DNA of 64,000 nucleotides from Mactra quadrangularis (Eukaryota > Mollusca > Bivalvia > Venerida > Mactridae): the NCBI GenBank assembly GCA_025267735.1, contig CM046294.1, forward strand, positions 8,590,001 to 8,654,000. The letters are read 5' to 3'. Positions 37,607 to 50,769 of the stretch are shown here, in pieces. The notes beneath the pieces were generated by a model, which worked only from the letters and a program-made list of their open reading frames with translations, ran no database searches and was not told the origin of the DNA. The position numbers and the translations under genes were made by a program. The stretch's first letter is position 1. Every line of letters begins with the position of its first letter.

Positions 37607-40606
37607 GACTGTAATATCGAGACTTGAATATTGTCAACAAAAAAAGATAGAAAGATGAGAAACAGTGTGATTGCCTCAGAGAAAATATTAAGTGTTTCAC
37701 AGCTGTTACTGAAATTGATGAACTATCTCAATGTATTCTTGGGTTAATTTTGTGAATCTCCTGTCATGGAGATTTGTTTAGTTTCTGATGAATGCTGGTC
37801 TTTTATTGATCTTCGTTATTGAAGAGTTTAACCTTTATTTGTTTTGGAGGGAATGCATCCGTCTTTGAGAAAGTCCTTGAAATTTGATAAAAAATACTCA
37901 ACAATTTGACTAATTGCATTCTAAAAGATAACATGCAGGCAAGATATTTCTCTGATTCTCAAATTATAACAAAAAATTGTCTTTAAGTTTTAAAGGATGT
38001 CTGCTTGTCCAAAATGAACATGGTTTGTGTTGAGGTTTTATAATGGGATAATGTTATATTATTGTTTAAATTTACTGTGGAAGGCATAATGTTGTTAAAA
38101 CATTACAAAATGCTGACAATCAGAAATTGTTTGTTGTATGTCTGGAAATTGCCTCAGGGATGATTTGGCACGAAGGCCTTCATTAAATAATCTGAATGTA
38201 CAGTTCTAATTATCCTACTTTTTTATCCAAGCATTTTATTAAGACTTTTTCGGTTAGGCTTTGTGTGAAAGTTAAGCAAATCATTTACATATACCTAGAT
38301 AGAATGATGCTCGGCCTGTAACCTATATTCTTATCCAGGTACTCCCTATGTCTAAGGTACAGGCAATATTTAGGTCTTCTGCTGTGCCCTGTACCTGTTT
38401 TTGCTTGATACAACTTTTAACAGTTCAAGTCATTTTGATGCAAGAAAAGTGCTTATCTAACGTGAAATGAAAAAAAACAACAACATCAAAACAATTTCTA
38501 TGGAACTTAAAACTAATGACTACCACTTTATCATATTTATAGTTTTCTATTACATTTTGTTTGCAACTTGTTTTTTATGGGTACAAATTTAGAAACAATT
38601 TAGTCACAGATTTTATTTCTTATCTGCTTGTAAACTCCCAGTTTGTTAAACACCTGGTTTCCAGTGTATTTCTATTTCTGATTATGTTTTTGTCTCATTT
38701 TGAAACATGTTAACGTCCCCAAAAAATCTCTGAAATTCCTGAAAAAATGTCATTTTCTCCGCTTGAATTGAAATTGTATTTTAATCATCTGTTTAAGAAA
38801 ACATGATCCAGTAGAAATGTTCTGATGTGAAAATATGATTTTGAAGGAAACGTCATCACCAATTTGGAATAATTCATAATAGATTCTGTTGATAAAATTC
38901 ACCATTCAACAGCGATATCATCTAGATGCTTGATAAAAATATTGCAACCACTTGAGTGATTCGGATTCATGACTTGCCTCCCTACTCTATATGAGACAAA
39001 AACAACTTACAAAATGATAACGAAAAGACGTTTTCCCACAATTATAGTCGTGATTTGAAAGCTAGGAGACCACAAGCTTGCTGGGATTCTTATGTGATAG
39101 AAACTTGTAAACTTTATGAGGTGGCATAAAATATTAATGTGTACCAGATTTTGATGGATTGCATCAAAGATTTTCACACACAGTGTTGAAAGCAGTCTGG
39201 GACAATGTGATAGGATAGTTCTAGGTTTTTTTATACTGTAAGGCGGAGGAATTTTAATAGCTTGTGTTTTTGGATTTTTTCCCCTAATTTCTTCTGGGAG
39301 GGGGGGTATATTGAGGAGTATTTGGAATTAGATGTTTTTGTTCAATTCAACTTTTAAATTTGTGTAGTTATTAATGGATGAATTATGCTTGTAACATCTC
39401 TTGGTTATTTTTTCTTGCTTTTATCCATTTTACCATTTCCTTCTTCACTTATACCTTGCATGGTAAGAATGGCCTGAACTGGACATTGGTCAAGTATAGT
39501 TTTTAATTTGATCAAATTAAAATGTAACAAATATAATCGTTTCTTAATACAAGAGTTTGAATTCTGAGTGGTTTACTGGACAGGTTTGGAGTTGATAGTG
39601 TAAGGGTTTAACATTGTAAAACTATTGGTCAGTTTTCATGTTAGATGCTTTAATATGCTTGAAATAATTCACTTTGCTTAAAAAACTGGTGTATCTTTGG
39701 AACATTGTAAAGTGCTGCAAATGTACAGAAATTTGTTTGCTAGTATAATGTGAACAAATACGTTTGAAAATAACTCCCTGTTTACAGTAAAGTGTATCAT
39801 TTCCAACTACCGGTACATGTTGTTGAGTTTTTGCCTTTCACATGCAATAGTGGTTTTTTTTGTTGTTTTTTTGGTAAGAAACCTGTGAAAGCCCAGATGG
39901 TGATGTATTCATGTACTTAATATAAAAAATGGTTCCATGATGACATTTTTTTAAAAGAGAAAAGATTGAAAATTGAGATCAGAATTTTTTCTTAGTTTGC
40001 CTGAAAAGTTTTGATAGAATTGTTATTGGGGTTTTACTGGTAGACTGTCAGGACCTGTCTCATTTGATGGAAGTGTAAATGATTTATTTCAAAGGAATGA
40101 TGGAAAAATAGTGGTTGTTGTTTTTTTTAAGAAAATTATTATTCTTAAATATCTGATCTAACTGCTTTTTATTTGATTTGATTTTTTTGTATGAAACTCA
40201 GACATGCGTAGGAAGGAATAAACCGATAAATTTAAAGTGTTGAATGACATAATTTTATTAAAAAATAATGTTTTGGTAAGATTTTTCATTTTGATGAAAT
40301 TTTTATATTTTGTCAAAACGTGAAAGTTAAGATCAGTCTGTAATACTCTGTATGCATGACTTACGTTTATGATCAAACATAGAACTTTCTGTAATAATAA
40401 AAGCCAGATTTGTGGTCAAAAGGCATTGCACAAGAAGTCTTGAATTTAGTGTCTTGAAGGGGTTCCTGGTTTGGGCCTCATCTGGGATGATTAAACCAAA
40501 GGGTTTGACACTAACTATTTTTAACAGGGATGAGGGATCCAAACGAAAGATGAAAACAAAGATATTGAAATTTTTACTTTATATTTTTTCTATTGTTTTG
40601 TTTCAG

Positions 40607-40721
40607 TTGTATTACCGAGCTATTCGAGAAATACAGGCTGAAGAAGAGATGTTGTTGTATACAAAAGATAGACTTTATCAACATCCTGATTATAATACTT
40701 TGTTCCAGAAGAAGTCTGAAG
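40607..40721 (+). CDS. MECOM/PRDM16: Exon 5, C-terminal part of the PR domain
   Basis: TTTTGTTTCAG|TTGTATTAC to TCTGAAG|GTAAGT, phase 0 in and phase 1 out, residues about 192-229. LYYRAIREIQAEEEMLLYTK matches IYYKVIKDIEPGEELLVHVK of PRDM16 and IFYRVVADIAPGEELLLFMK of PRDM3 residue by residue, including the last strand and the E-E-L/M-L-L segment. The GEELL glycine is Glu here. The following DRLYQHPD corresponds to EGVYPL / SEDYPHE. Open frame before the exon is intron read-through. Assignment is secure because this segment is diagnostic for the PRDM3/16 branch. Confidence 0.93.
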
Positions 40722-43700
40722 GTAAGTCAGTCTTTGTATGTAAATACTGAAGACAACAAGTATCACAGTGTGTCACAGTATCTTGTCTCATCTATGTTTG
40801 GCAAAAATGGCATTAACACTATTCCTGGCACATAGATATATTTATTATAAACACAATGTTAAATATTACAAATTTCTTTACTATATAAAGTTAAGGTACT
40901 CTTTTTGTATTTATATGGGACCCATTACTTCTACTGCAACCCCCCCAAAAAAATCCAATTTTTATAAAGTAACCAAAACTCCCTGGGAGGCCTTTAACTA
41001 AGCAGGAACCTAGCAGTGTCAAAATGCAGGTGTCCGTAGATGGGCTCATTTAAATATCATAAATCTAAGTGTGAATATTTGTTATGTAATAGTCTGTTAT
41101 TTCGCTGTAAAGTGAATAAAAAATAAGGACAGAAGCTGCGACTTTACATGCAATTGTGTGAACTGGTGACTGTTGCTTGCAGCTCATGGCTTTGTAAACA
41201 GCTCATCGTTCAGCGTTAGCATACAAGTCCAGTTTTTCCAAATTTAACTTAAATCTGAACAAAATGAACTTCCTTTAATCAGTGTACATGACATTAAACC
41301 ACCAGTTTAAATCTCCCTACATGTACACATGATGTATAGTTTGCGCAAAAAGAATCAATTTAACGTTTTAAATAAAAAAACCCTGAAGTTAATTCCTTAA
41401 GTGTTTCGACAGACAGTTTTTAGACAAGTTGTTATCTAGGAGTTAATGGATAAAGTTGCATATTATATATCTTCTGTTTATTATGAAGGAAGACCATTTA
41501 AGGATTTATCCTCGATACTCATCCAAAATGTAAACAAAAATATCCAAATGAATTTCAAAATCTGATAAGATTTTAATCACTAGATTTATTGCAATTTTAT
41601 GACAGAACGGATTCGAAATCTTAAAACGTAATAAATTTTAACATGAAGTTTTGTCATTGTATAAAATATGTGAAAGAAAAAAATAATTTTATTGCTCGTG
41701 TAAAATGCATGTTGATGGTTTTACCATAAATAAAATGCATGTTTTAAAATGTTTCGATGTTCCTAAACATCATAACTGGCGTACCGTCCATGTGACACAT
41801 TGATTTTGTTTATATTTCCGATATATCGCGACGACAGAGACATTGCATGTTTTGTCACTTTTGTCACGTGTGATCATCATTTAAAGCATTAATATGACAG
41901 TTTTTGTCTGTCTAACTTAAATTGAAACTATAAATTATGAAGGAACAAAAAAGTTGAAACCTATTCAGTTTACATTTTGTAATTGTCCTTAATTTGCCCC
42001 TTAAATTTGTCCTGACATTTTTTAATTAGGGTAAAAATTTATGACACAGCTGTCTTGTACATCACTATGTTCATGTAGGCAGGTACTGATATTTAATGGA
42101 AGTGAACTTGGAAATATATTTTGAGGAAAGGTGATATGTCAATTGTTTATAAAAAAATAGTGTGGCCCATTTTTTTTTAAATTTGAACCAGTTGCATTCG
42201 AAAAATTTCAGCTGAAAATTTGAGGATTTGCACCTGAGCTGATATGTGTAACACAAGTTTGTCCTCACATTTTATGCATTATTTCTTAACTTGCTGATGA
42301 CTTGGGCCTAAGTCTATAACTGCCATATTTGAATTTAGCCATAATGCATTTTCTTGCAATAACATCAACATAACAAGTATTCTGAATTCATTGTGAGTCG
42401 TAATTAAACGATTATTTTTTAATTATCGTCTGCTATCATTGTCAAGAATCTATTTTTCTCTGCCATGTATCAATATATTGTATTGTGAGATCTAAATTAG
42501 TTAACTAAATATAAAATTGACAGAATATCCCGATAACAATGGCGAATGATACCTCTGTAACGGCGAGTTCATACGAATGAGTAGAAATTCGATTTTATAT
42601 CAAGATTCCCGCTGATTTTCAACCATTGTAGAAGAAGTACGTTCTAATTGGAGGCGTCACCATTTTCACCGTGTCAGAATACGGAGAATAGTAAAGTCGC
42701 ACTAAAGAACCGAGCCTTGACTTAAGTTCATTATTTCATATATTGTCTAATAGACAGCGATGTATAAACATTCCTACAATAGGATTAGTGCTTTATTGTG
42801 TTTTATTCAACATCTATAGAAATTGTTCAAACTCATATAAAATATTAAGATATTTTTTCTAAAAAAAGAATAAATTATATTCATTCACCCGTCATCAGCT
42901 GTTTATTGACTATGTTTCAATTTTTAATAAGAATGTCCTCATTGACAAAATTTTAATTACTCGTTATTCAGAGATGTCAGTTGGATGTCAGCTTGGAAGC
43001 TTTTAGTTCGGAAATTTAAAATCTATTATCATTTTATAATGTCATCCAGTGCATATTTATATTTCATAATCCAATATTTTTAAAATTGGTTTTTACTTGT
43101 TATATGAATAAATAATATTACTGTCCATTTTGATGAATTTAAGTGTATTTTTTATCCCTCTTGACAAGTGCGTCTATCTCCGAAAAAATGATTTAGAGCT
43201 ATAAAATATAGACTACGAAATACTCAAAATATTATTTACACAATTTCATCGGGGATAATATCGGCTAATAATTTAGAAAGAGAATCCATTTTTTATCTTT
43301 ATTGGAGAAGATACGAGCATTCTTGTACGTTGTTTGAAATTGTAAATCTTCTCCATATTGGCATTTGAAGATACAAAAAAAGATAGGAAAATAATAATTT
43401 TTATTTTTATTGTCGTGTATTAAGATGATACAGTATGGATGAGATCGGTACTAGAGAAGTTATTATCTGTTTTCATTGGTTGTCGAGTATCTCGTATAAA
43501 TTATCTCTATGTTTTAAAACTCATTTACATTTTTATTTATGTTTGTCAGACGAATAAAGTGAAAAAGTCAAATTTGGGTCTATTTTTGTCGATTGTCGGT
43601 CAGGTGAAGGCTGTTATATGTTTAAGCTTTTTTCAAAATGTGTTTTTCGGAAAAAAATATAAGAAAAAGAAAAAAAATGTGAAAAAAATACAAATTTACG

Positions 43701-44324
43701 TGCATAACTGACTATAGTTTCATTTATTTTACTATTTAGCATAAGATTTCATTTTTGAAATTGTGTGGAAGATTTTTGTTGCAAGGTATTTTTTGATGAT
43801 TTTTACTGCTAAATAAGGAACTGTGTCACTATGATATAAGGAAACAGTCACCCCCTAATAAAGTCAAGGAAGAAAGATGTGTCATTAAGATGTCACAGTC
43901 AACTTTCAAAAAGGATATGGATTCTCAGCTTATCTTTTAATTTCTTCATGAGTACTGTACTCCATATTGTTGTAACAGTATTTTATTACCCACTTCCCTA
44001 TCAGTGACAAAATAGTTTAAAGTCATTAAGCAGATGGAAGATTGTTTTCTATGGTCTTGACATGAGACAATGCTCCATTATTTACAACTCTCACTTGAAG
44101 AGTCGGCCATCTTTGCCATCTTCATTGTGATTGTCACTCGTACCCTGATGAATTGTGTATTTATTATAAAGATAAGGGAAATATGAAATATGTGACTAGC
44201 AGTTAAACATCATTTTATGTTGTTGATCAATAGTCATATACCTCTATAATACTTTCATAGTTTGATAACTTCCTTTTTTATAGGTTTTTGTATTTTTTCT
44301 ACAAAATTGCATTTTTCAATTTTG

Positions 44325-44400
44325 TTCAACCATCAGTAGGGCGTACATTAATCCTGCTGATTTAAATACTTAATATTTGTTTAATAATCCCCATTCATAA
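44325..44400. mobile_element. Palindromic foldback element, type B, half copy
   Basis: TTCAACCATCAGTAGGGCGT followed by CTGCTGATTTAAATACTT matches the left arm of the element at 57481. No right arm is seen. Confidence 0.55.
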
Positions 44401-44972
44401 TAAGTTATGCATTTGAATTAATCTAGGCTTGTTGGTTCTGACTATTAAAACCATGTATGGTGTTATTAATCTTCTTAGACCAGAAAAAAGTGGCCAATGG
44501 CAGCAATGCAACTGACATGGTCTAGAAGTAAAACACACAACAAATTATATAATGTCTCTTACATAAAACCTGTTTGTCATGATCTTTATTAGCACTTGTT
44601 TACTAGAGAGATGTTTTTTTCAAGTTACATTGTATATAAAATACTATCTTGGACACAACCGTCCTCTTTGTTTTTTCCTGCTGATGTTTGTGACCTTGAC
44701 CAATATGTTCTGAACAACATTTACATAATTATGTCAATACCAGTCATATAATACTTACTCCTACTAGATAGTAGCCCATATATCTAGTTGGAACCAGATA
44801 TTGGTCAGGTACTGAAAGACTCTTAAATTGACACATTGGTCCATGTTAAAGAAGTTTCAATTTCAGGCTTCTTACTTAATACAATCATGGAATGGTCAGC
44901 ATCACATCATACCACACCAGTAACCTGTATATGGCATCTATGATCTGTTATATAATTTTGAAACATGTACTC

Positions 44973-45046
44973 AAGGGTTGCCTGCAAGACTTTAGTAAAT
45001 GCATTGCGTTAAAGAGCGAGTTATTACATTCTTGCGGGCAACCCTC
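44973..45046. repeat. Small foldback element, type A, opposite orientation
   Basis: AAGGGTTGCCTGCAAGA pairs with TCTTGCGGGCAACCCTC. The core CATTGCGTTAAAGAGCG is the reverse complement of that at 5331-5409. Confidence 0.7.
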
Positions 45047-45583
45047 ATTATATAACTGTACTTATAGTAGAATCTTAGGAAAGTGCATTTTAGAAAACAG
45101 TTCCTGCCATGTGACTAAGTTCAAATGTCTGAGACTGTCACATTTTGTTATTAAATATTCACTACAGTACTTCTGTACTTATGATTGATATAAATATACT
45201 CAAATCAGGGGTGCTAATGTTTGCGCCAATTTGGTTCATGCTCTGAAATGATATATACCTGAATATGCTATAATATTCCAGGGACATTTGGCCATATTAA
45301 AGAGGCTCCTTTTAAAAACTTCTTTCCAACTGAATATTTCTTTTAATTAATTCATGCATTTGTCAAAATGCTAGCCTTTCACCAGCTCTTTTGTTTACCA
45401 ATTAAGCAATGATAGTGATAATGATACCTGCAGTCCACGGACTAAGACCTGTGTCCAGTAGACTTTAGTCTGTGCAACAAAGAGATCAATCCTGTATTCC
45501 AGTCAGGTCTAGTCGTCACAACACTCACATCAGAAATTGTCAGTCTAACATAAGGAAAGTACATACATGTAGATCATATCAAA

Positions 45584-45651
45584 GGCTGAATGAAACACTA
45601 TTGTAACTCCATTTGAAAATAAAGGGAGTTACGATAGTGTTTCATTCAGCC
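45584..45651. repeat. Near-perfect 27-bp hairpin
   Basis: Arms 45584-45610 and 45625-45651 match at 26 of 27 positions around a 14-base loop. The arm begins GGCTGAATGAAACACTAT and ends GTAACTCC. Confidence 0.85.
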
Positions 45652-46380
45652 CTCGATTATTATTATTATATGACCAATGACTGTTCCATACAATCACAGC
45701 TCTGATGATGACAATTTATTGTTATTCTGTTTTTGTCATATTTTTCTATTACCATTATGACGTCATTTCCAACATGTTGCAGTATAAAAAGTTGTTGTAC
45801 TATGCCAGACATTGTCATTCAGTAACTGTATTTGATTTGATTCATTTTTTGGAGTATACCTAATTTTTATTTCATTGAAAGTATTTCCCATTTTTTTCAA
45901 GATGTATAACTTGGAGAAAATGTTGCTTTTGATTAAAAAGGACTTATTTATTCATATATTTGGTTAGTTACTAATTTTCTGTTTTGAACCATTGAAGTAA
46001 AAACTTCTTAAATTTTGATTAATAATTCTATTACAAAATCGCTATTATTATTTAATGCGAAATTCATTTGTGCTTAGAAAGCTTTTATCCCATTAGGAAA
46101 TTATTTTGTACATGTTATTAAATTTTGTGTTACCGGGTACATAATTTTTTCTTGCGTTAAGATCTTGCAGGCTTTAAATTGAAACAGACAAGTGAAAATG
46201 ACACATTTCAGTTTTTAGTCTAGCTTAAGTTGATTTTTATAATGTTGCCCTCTACAAACAAAAATATAAATCAGGTAGCCTCTGAGATAAAAATTAAGGC
46301 AATTACTGGTTCAGGTACCATTTTATTATGTAATATTTTAATCATAATTTAGACGTGTTTTTTATATTTTATACTTTCAG

Positions 46381-46516
46381 ATAATGAGACGGTACCATGT
46401 GGAGAATGTGGAGAGATATTCAAAGATAGAATTTCCTTACATAAACATCAACTTTTCTCTTGTAATAATTCTAGATCAGATTATGGTCACAGTCAAGCTG
46501 GGGATGATTTAAAAAG
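46381..46516 (+). CDS. MECOM/PRDM16: Exon 6, first zinc finger (C2HC)
   Basis: ATACTTTCAG|ATAATGAG to TTAAAAAG|GTATGA, phase 1 in and phase 2 out, residues about 230-274. It encodes one finger, C236-x2-C239-x12-H252-x4-C257 (CGECGEIFKDRISLHKHQLF then SC), matching the atypical first finger of PRDM3 ([20 protein letters not shown] then PC). A polar linker follows. Vertebrate PRDM3/16 have a second finger (ECKECDQVF type) before the next finger run; no trace of it is seen in this exon or the next, so the first cluster has six rather than seven fingers here, unless an exon was missed in intron 6. Confidence 0.92.
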
Positions 46517-46934
46517 GTATGACCACTTTATTTTTTCTAACAGTAGCTTGTACATAAAGACCTGGATCAGTTAATACATTTTTAAAATTTCTCTATTAGG
46601 AGCATTAACATTGATAGTCTTTATTGTGGATTGGTCTAAATTTTGGGACCCTTTTCTACTCAAATTAAGCATTTGTGACTAAAAAATCATCAGAAATTAA
46701 TATTTTTTATATCCAAGATTTAAACATCATTTATATAATGTTTACATTTACCTTAAAATGAATATAAACTCTGTCGTACAAAGTTTTTCTTATTATAAGA
46801 CTCGTTGAATAGGTAAAGGGAGACAACTCAAAGATAAAAGTAGGATTCCTTGTGTTTAATATCCTGAGTTATTTTGAATTATCTACCTTGTCTTGTTTTC
46901 ACTTTCAAATAAGTGAACTGTTATAATTATGATT

Positions 46935-47203
46935 ATTATACCCCCGCTTCGAAGAAGAGGGGGGTATACTGTTTTACCCTTGTCCGTGCGTCCGTCCTTA
47001 CGTCCGTCACAAAATTTCCGTCGCAGTTTTCTCAGCAACTATATCATGCAGCAGCCTAATACTTTGCATATTGCTTCATCCCATAGTCCCATATGGTGTA
47101 AAGCGATTTCATGCTCCTTGCTCATCTACTTCCTGTTTGTCGCATATTTTTAGATTTTGGCGGGGGTATCACTAGTGAGCATTAGCTCACAGATTTACTT
47201 GTT
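46935..47203 (+). mobile_element. 270-bp hairpin-led repeat, copy 5
   Basis: Starts ATTATACCCCCGCTTCGAAG, has GTCCGTGCGTCCGTCC and ends TTTACTTGTT. Closest by eye to copy 1 (shared ATATCATGCAG and TTTTGGCGGGGG variants). Confidence 0.85.
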
Positions 47204-49494
47204 ATTAGACAGTTTTTCTTTAATTTATGTTTTAAAAATTAAAAAAAACTTATGGTAAAAATGACTTCTTTATATTTCAAATGCTAACTACATTTGTACA
47301 TAACAATTATTGCTAAGAAATCAAAAAATACTCTGTTATTCTTTTATAGTACATTTGTATACACAAATTATTAACTTTAAATTTATATTAATAAACTTAG
47401 CAAAATATGAGAATAGCTCCGTTCATCTTTTAAACGACCTTAATGTTGCAATACTCAATGATTGATAATAGGTTAGAATTTCTTCAATAAATGAATATAA
47501 ACACACAGCAAAATAATATTTAAAACAGTAAAAACATACAATATGATTTCTGCAAGTATTGTACATTCATTGTAATTGGACATCTACTAAGGATATGACA
47601 GAAAAAAGGGAAACATGAATGTACTTATTGAAATAATTTTAGGGATATATATTTTTACGATTATTCACATAGTATCATGTGACCAACACCTGTTTGTATG
47701 AATTAGAAACAGATTTCAATTTCTAACCCTTTAATCATCATTTTAAGGGCCACACTTTAATGTTTACGGCATCCACCATGTAAAGATTATATTACCGGCA
47801 ATACTCTAATTTGATTAAGCGTAAAATCTGAGAAATTTGTTTCGGTAAAAAAATATGTTTTTCTTTGTCGGACAATTGATTTCAATTTACGTTTTATTGC
47901 ATGATTATATATATTAAGATGTTAGCATTTATAATTAAAATTCTAGCACTCAATACCGTTAAAATGAAAGTATCACATTTAGACGCGTGAGTCAATCGCC
48001 TTCGATGAATGGTACAATTGATAAAAGTAGTTCTAATCTATGTATAACGCCACCTAGTTGATTTAACTGGTCGTGTGGACAATACGAGGGTCAAATTGCG
48101 GAGAAAACAATAAAATATATTGAATTACGTGTTTTGACACATAGTTGTAATTCTAGAATATTAAGATAAAATTGATCAACAAAGAGTCTCTTAGATACAG
48201 TGAAATTGTGATTTTTTATGATTGCCATACATTAGCAACATTTTGTCATTTTTGTTAACTGATGCAGAGCATGAATACCGCTTATTTGCACCTGAGCTTT
48301 AAGATCCATACAATGGTCAAACAATACTCTCTGCTATGTATGATATGTACCTGAACTGATTAAAGATTAAAGTACTAGTAAATGATATCCTATTGATTTC
48401 TCAGTGTCCAAATATCTAGCAGTTTAGTAGCAATAAAACCTTGTATTTTATGCCCCTCAATGATAATATAACGGTATAGTCACATACTCTCTAATTTTCT
48501 TCATTTAAATAGAGCTCTTGTTTTCATTTTATTGTTGAGGAGATTTTACAAAGACATAATCATCACAACAGGTGTTTCAAGGCTTAAATATTTATCATAT
48601 ATTATTTTAATGTTAAAATATTAGTGTGAAATCTTTAGTGCTTTTTTCATGACTTAAATGAACTCATTTCTCAAGTTACTCCATTTTGTGGCACGGTCTA
48701 ATATACCTACCCCAAAACGTATCACCATTATGTCATCTACATGGAACAGTCAGTGATTCTGTGACAGTTTAAACTATGTTTTAATTATTGCAGTATTTAC
48801 CTTATATAATTTATTCATAAGTACAGGCAAAATTTATAATAAATAATAGGTCAAATGTTTAACTAGCCTGATTTTATAAAAAAGTAGCACTTGCCGAAAT
48901 CACTTTCACTTATCCAGTGCTTTGGAATAGTTGGTTGAAGACAAAACTATTTTTTCTTTCTCAACATTAAGAAGTGCCATATATGCGTGTTCAGAGTTCA
49001 GCCTTGTCAATAGAGGAAATAATTACTTAGTTATGGCTTCCAGGACATCCAAACTAAGTTAGCATAATACATTTGAAGTCCGTTAATTATTCCTTAACAT
49101 TTCCTCTGTTGCTTATACATGTTAGTACAATTTTTTTTATTGTTATTAGGCTTTAATCATAATGCTAATATCTTAACACTCTACATAAAGTAATTATTTT
49201 TTATTATAAAATGGTTCTTTTACATCATTTAGCATACATATTACCTTATAGCTAAATTTGTCTACTTAGCATAAAGTTAGTTACTTCCCTTTTATGTTGC
49301 AAGGTCGTATGAATATCTTTACATTTTAACTGATGGCATATACCCCAACTTTGTTTAATGATATTTATGTATGTTTTTATGGAGGTTATAATCTTTTACA
49401 TGTATATTTGTGACCTTTAGTAAATGTTCTATATACAAATAGTAAAATGTACTTTTGTGTAATTATAACCTTTAATAACTCAGAATAATGTTCC

Positions 49495-49585
49495 AGTCCG
49501 TTAGTAGAGTAAAAACCCATTGACTGAAATGAGATTCGAACCCATAATCTCTTGACTCGTAAATGGACTTTCTATACTTAATTGC
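49495..49585 (-). repeat. tRNA-like fragment (SINE remnant)
   Basis: On the minus strand TTATGGGTTCGAATCTCATT is a good box B (T-arm) preceded by TTTACGAGTCAAGAGATT. No convincing box A or acceptor stem, so it is taken as a SINE remnant. Confidence 0.4.
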
Positions 49586-49616
49586 CTTTGAAGCTAACAT
49601 GAAAGCAAGGGAGTAA

Positions 49617-50285
<669 letters not shown>

Positions 50286-50289
50286 TTAA

Positions 50290-50715
50290 ATTTTTATCTT
50301 AGTACTGTTAAGTTCCACTTCTCAGATCATCAAAATCATCAATGATCTTTGTAGCCGAATGGTCTTAATGTATGAACCTTTTTCTTCTCAAAATTGTACA
50401 GTACAGTTCCAAAATGCAAACAATTACAATCTATGGTCTTAAGAGCAAAATAGTATTAATATAGGGATTCTTAGGGTAATGGTTTTCTTCTGAAATTAAG
50501 CATTTTGGAATTTAAAATTCAGTTTTCTTGTACAGTAAAATTGTTCCACTATTAGAACTATCAGAATCAATGGTCTTAATAGCAGGTTGGTCAAAATCAG
50601 TTAAGTCATTATATAGAGAAGTGTTTTCTTTTCAAATTAAGCATTTTGGACTTAAAAAACAGTAAACTTCACATGATTTTGCATTACCAATGGTCTTTAT
50701 GGTAAACTTTTACTT
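50290..50715 (+). repeat. Degenerate repeat, about 130-150-bp period
   Basis: Blocks such as GTTCCACTATTAGAACTATC, CAATGGTCTTAATAGC and CAAATTAAGCATTTTGGA recur two to three times. Related fragments lie near 7640-7710 and 13010-13180. Confidence 0.5.
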
Positions 50716-50769
50716 TTGTATACTCCATGTAGACACTTGATTAAACAATTTCCATTTTGTATTTTTCAG

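Larger units (their letters stand above)
34888..40606 (+). other. Intron 4 (5.7 kb)
   Basis: Phase-0 intron. Contains an inverted pair of pentanucleotide runs (AGAAC and TTCTG types) at about 36985-37105 and a 36-bp minisatellite at 37463-37606. The remainder is AT-rich with nothing recognised. Confidence 0.75.
40722..46380 (+). other. Intron 5 (5.7 kb), with CpG-retaining stretch
   Basis: Phase-1 intron between the PR-domain exons and the first zinc-finger exon. The part from about 41.2 to 43.7 kb keeps many CpG dinucleotides, unlike neighbouring intron sequence. Foldback elements lie at about 44325, 44973 and 45584, and a perfect CRE (TGACGTCA) at 45758-45765. Confidence 0.75.

Noticed and set aside
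40412..40606. Open frame continuous with exon 5 on its left
   Set aside because: It is intron read-through. The TTTCAG acceptor at 40606 and the PRDM homology, which starts exactly at LYYR, define the exon.
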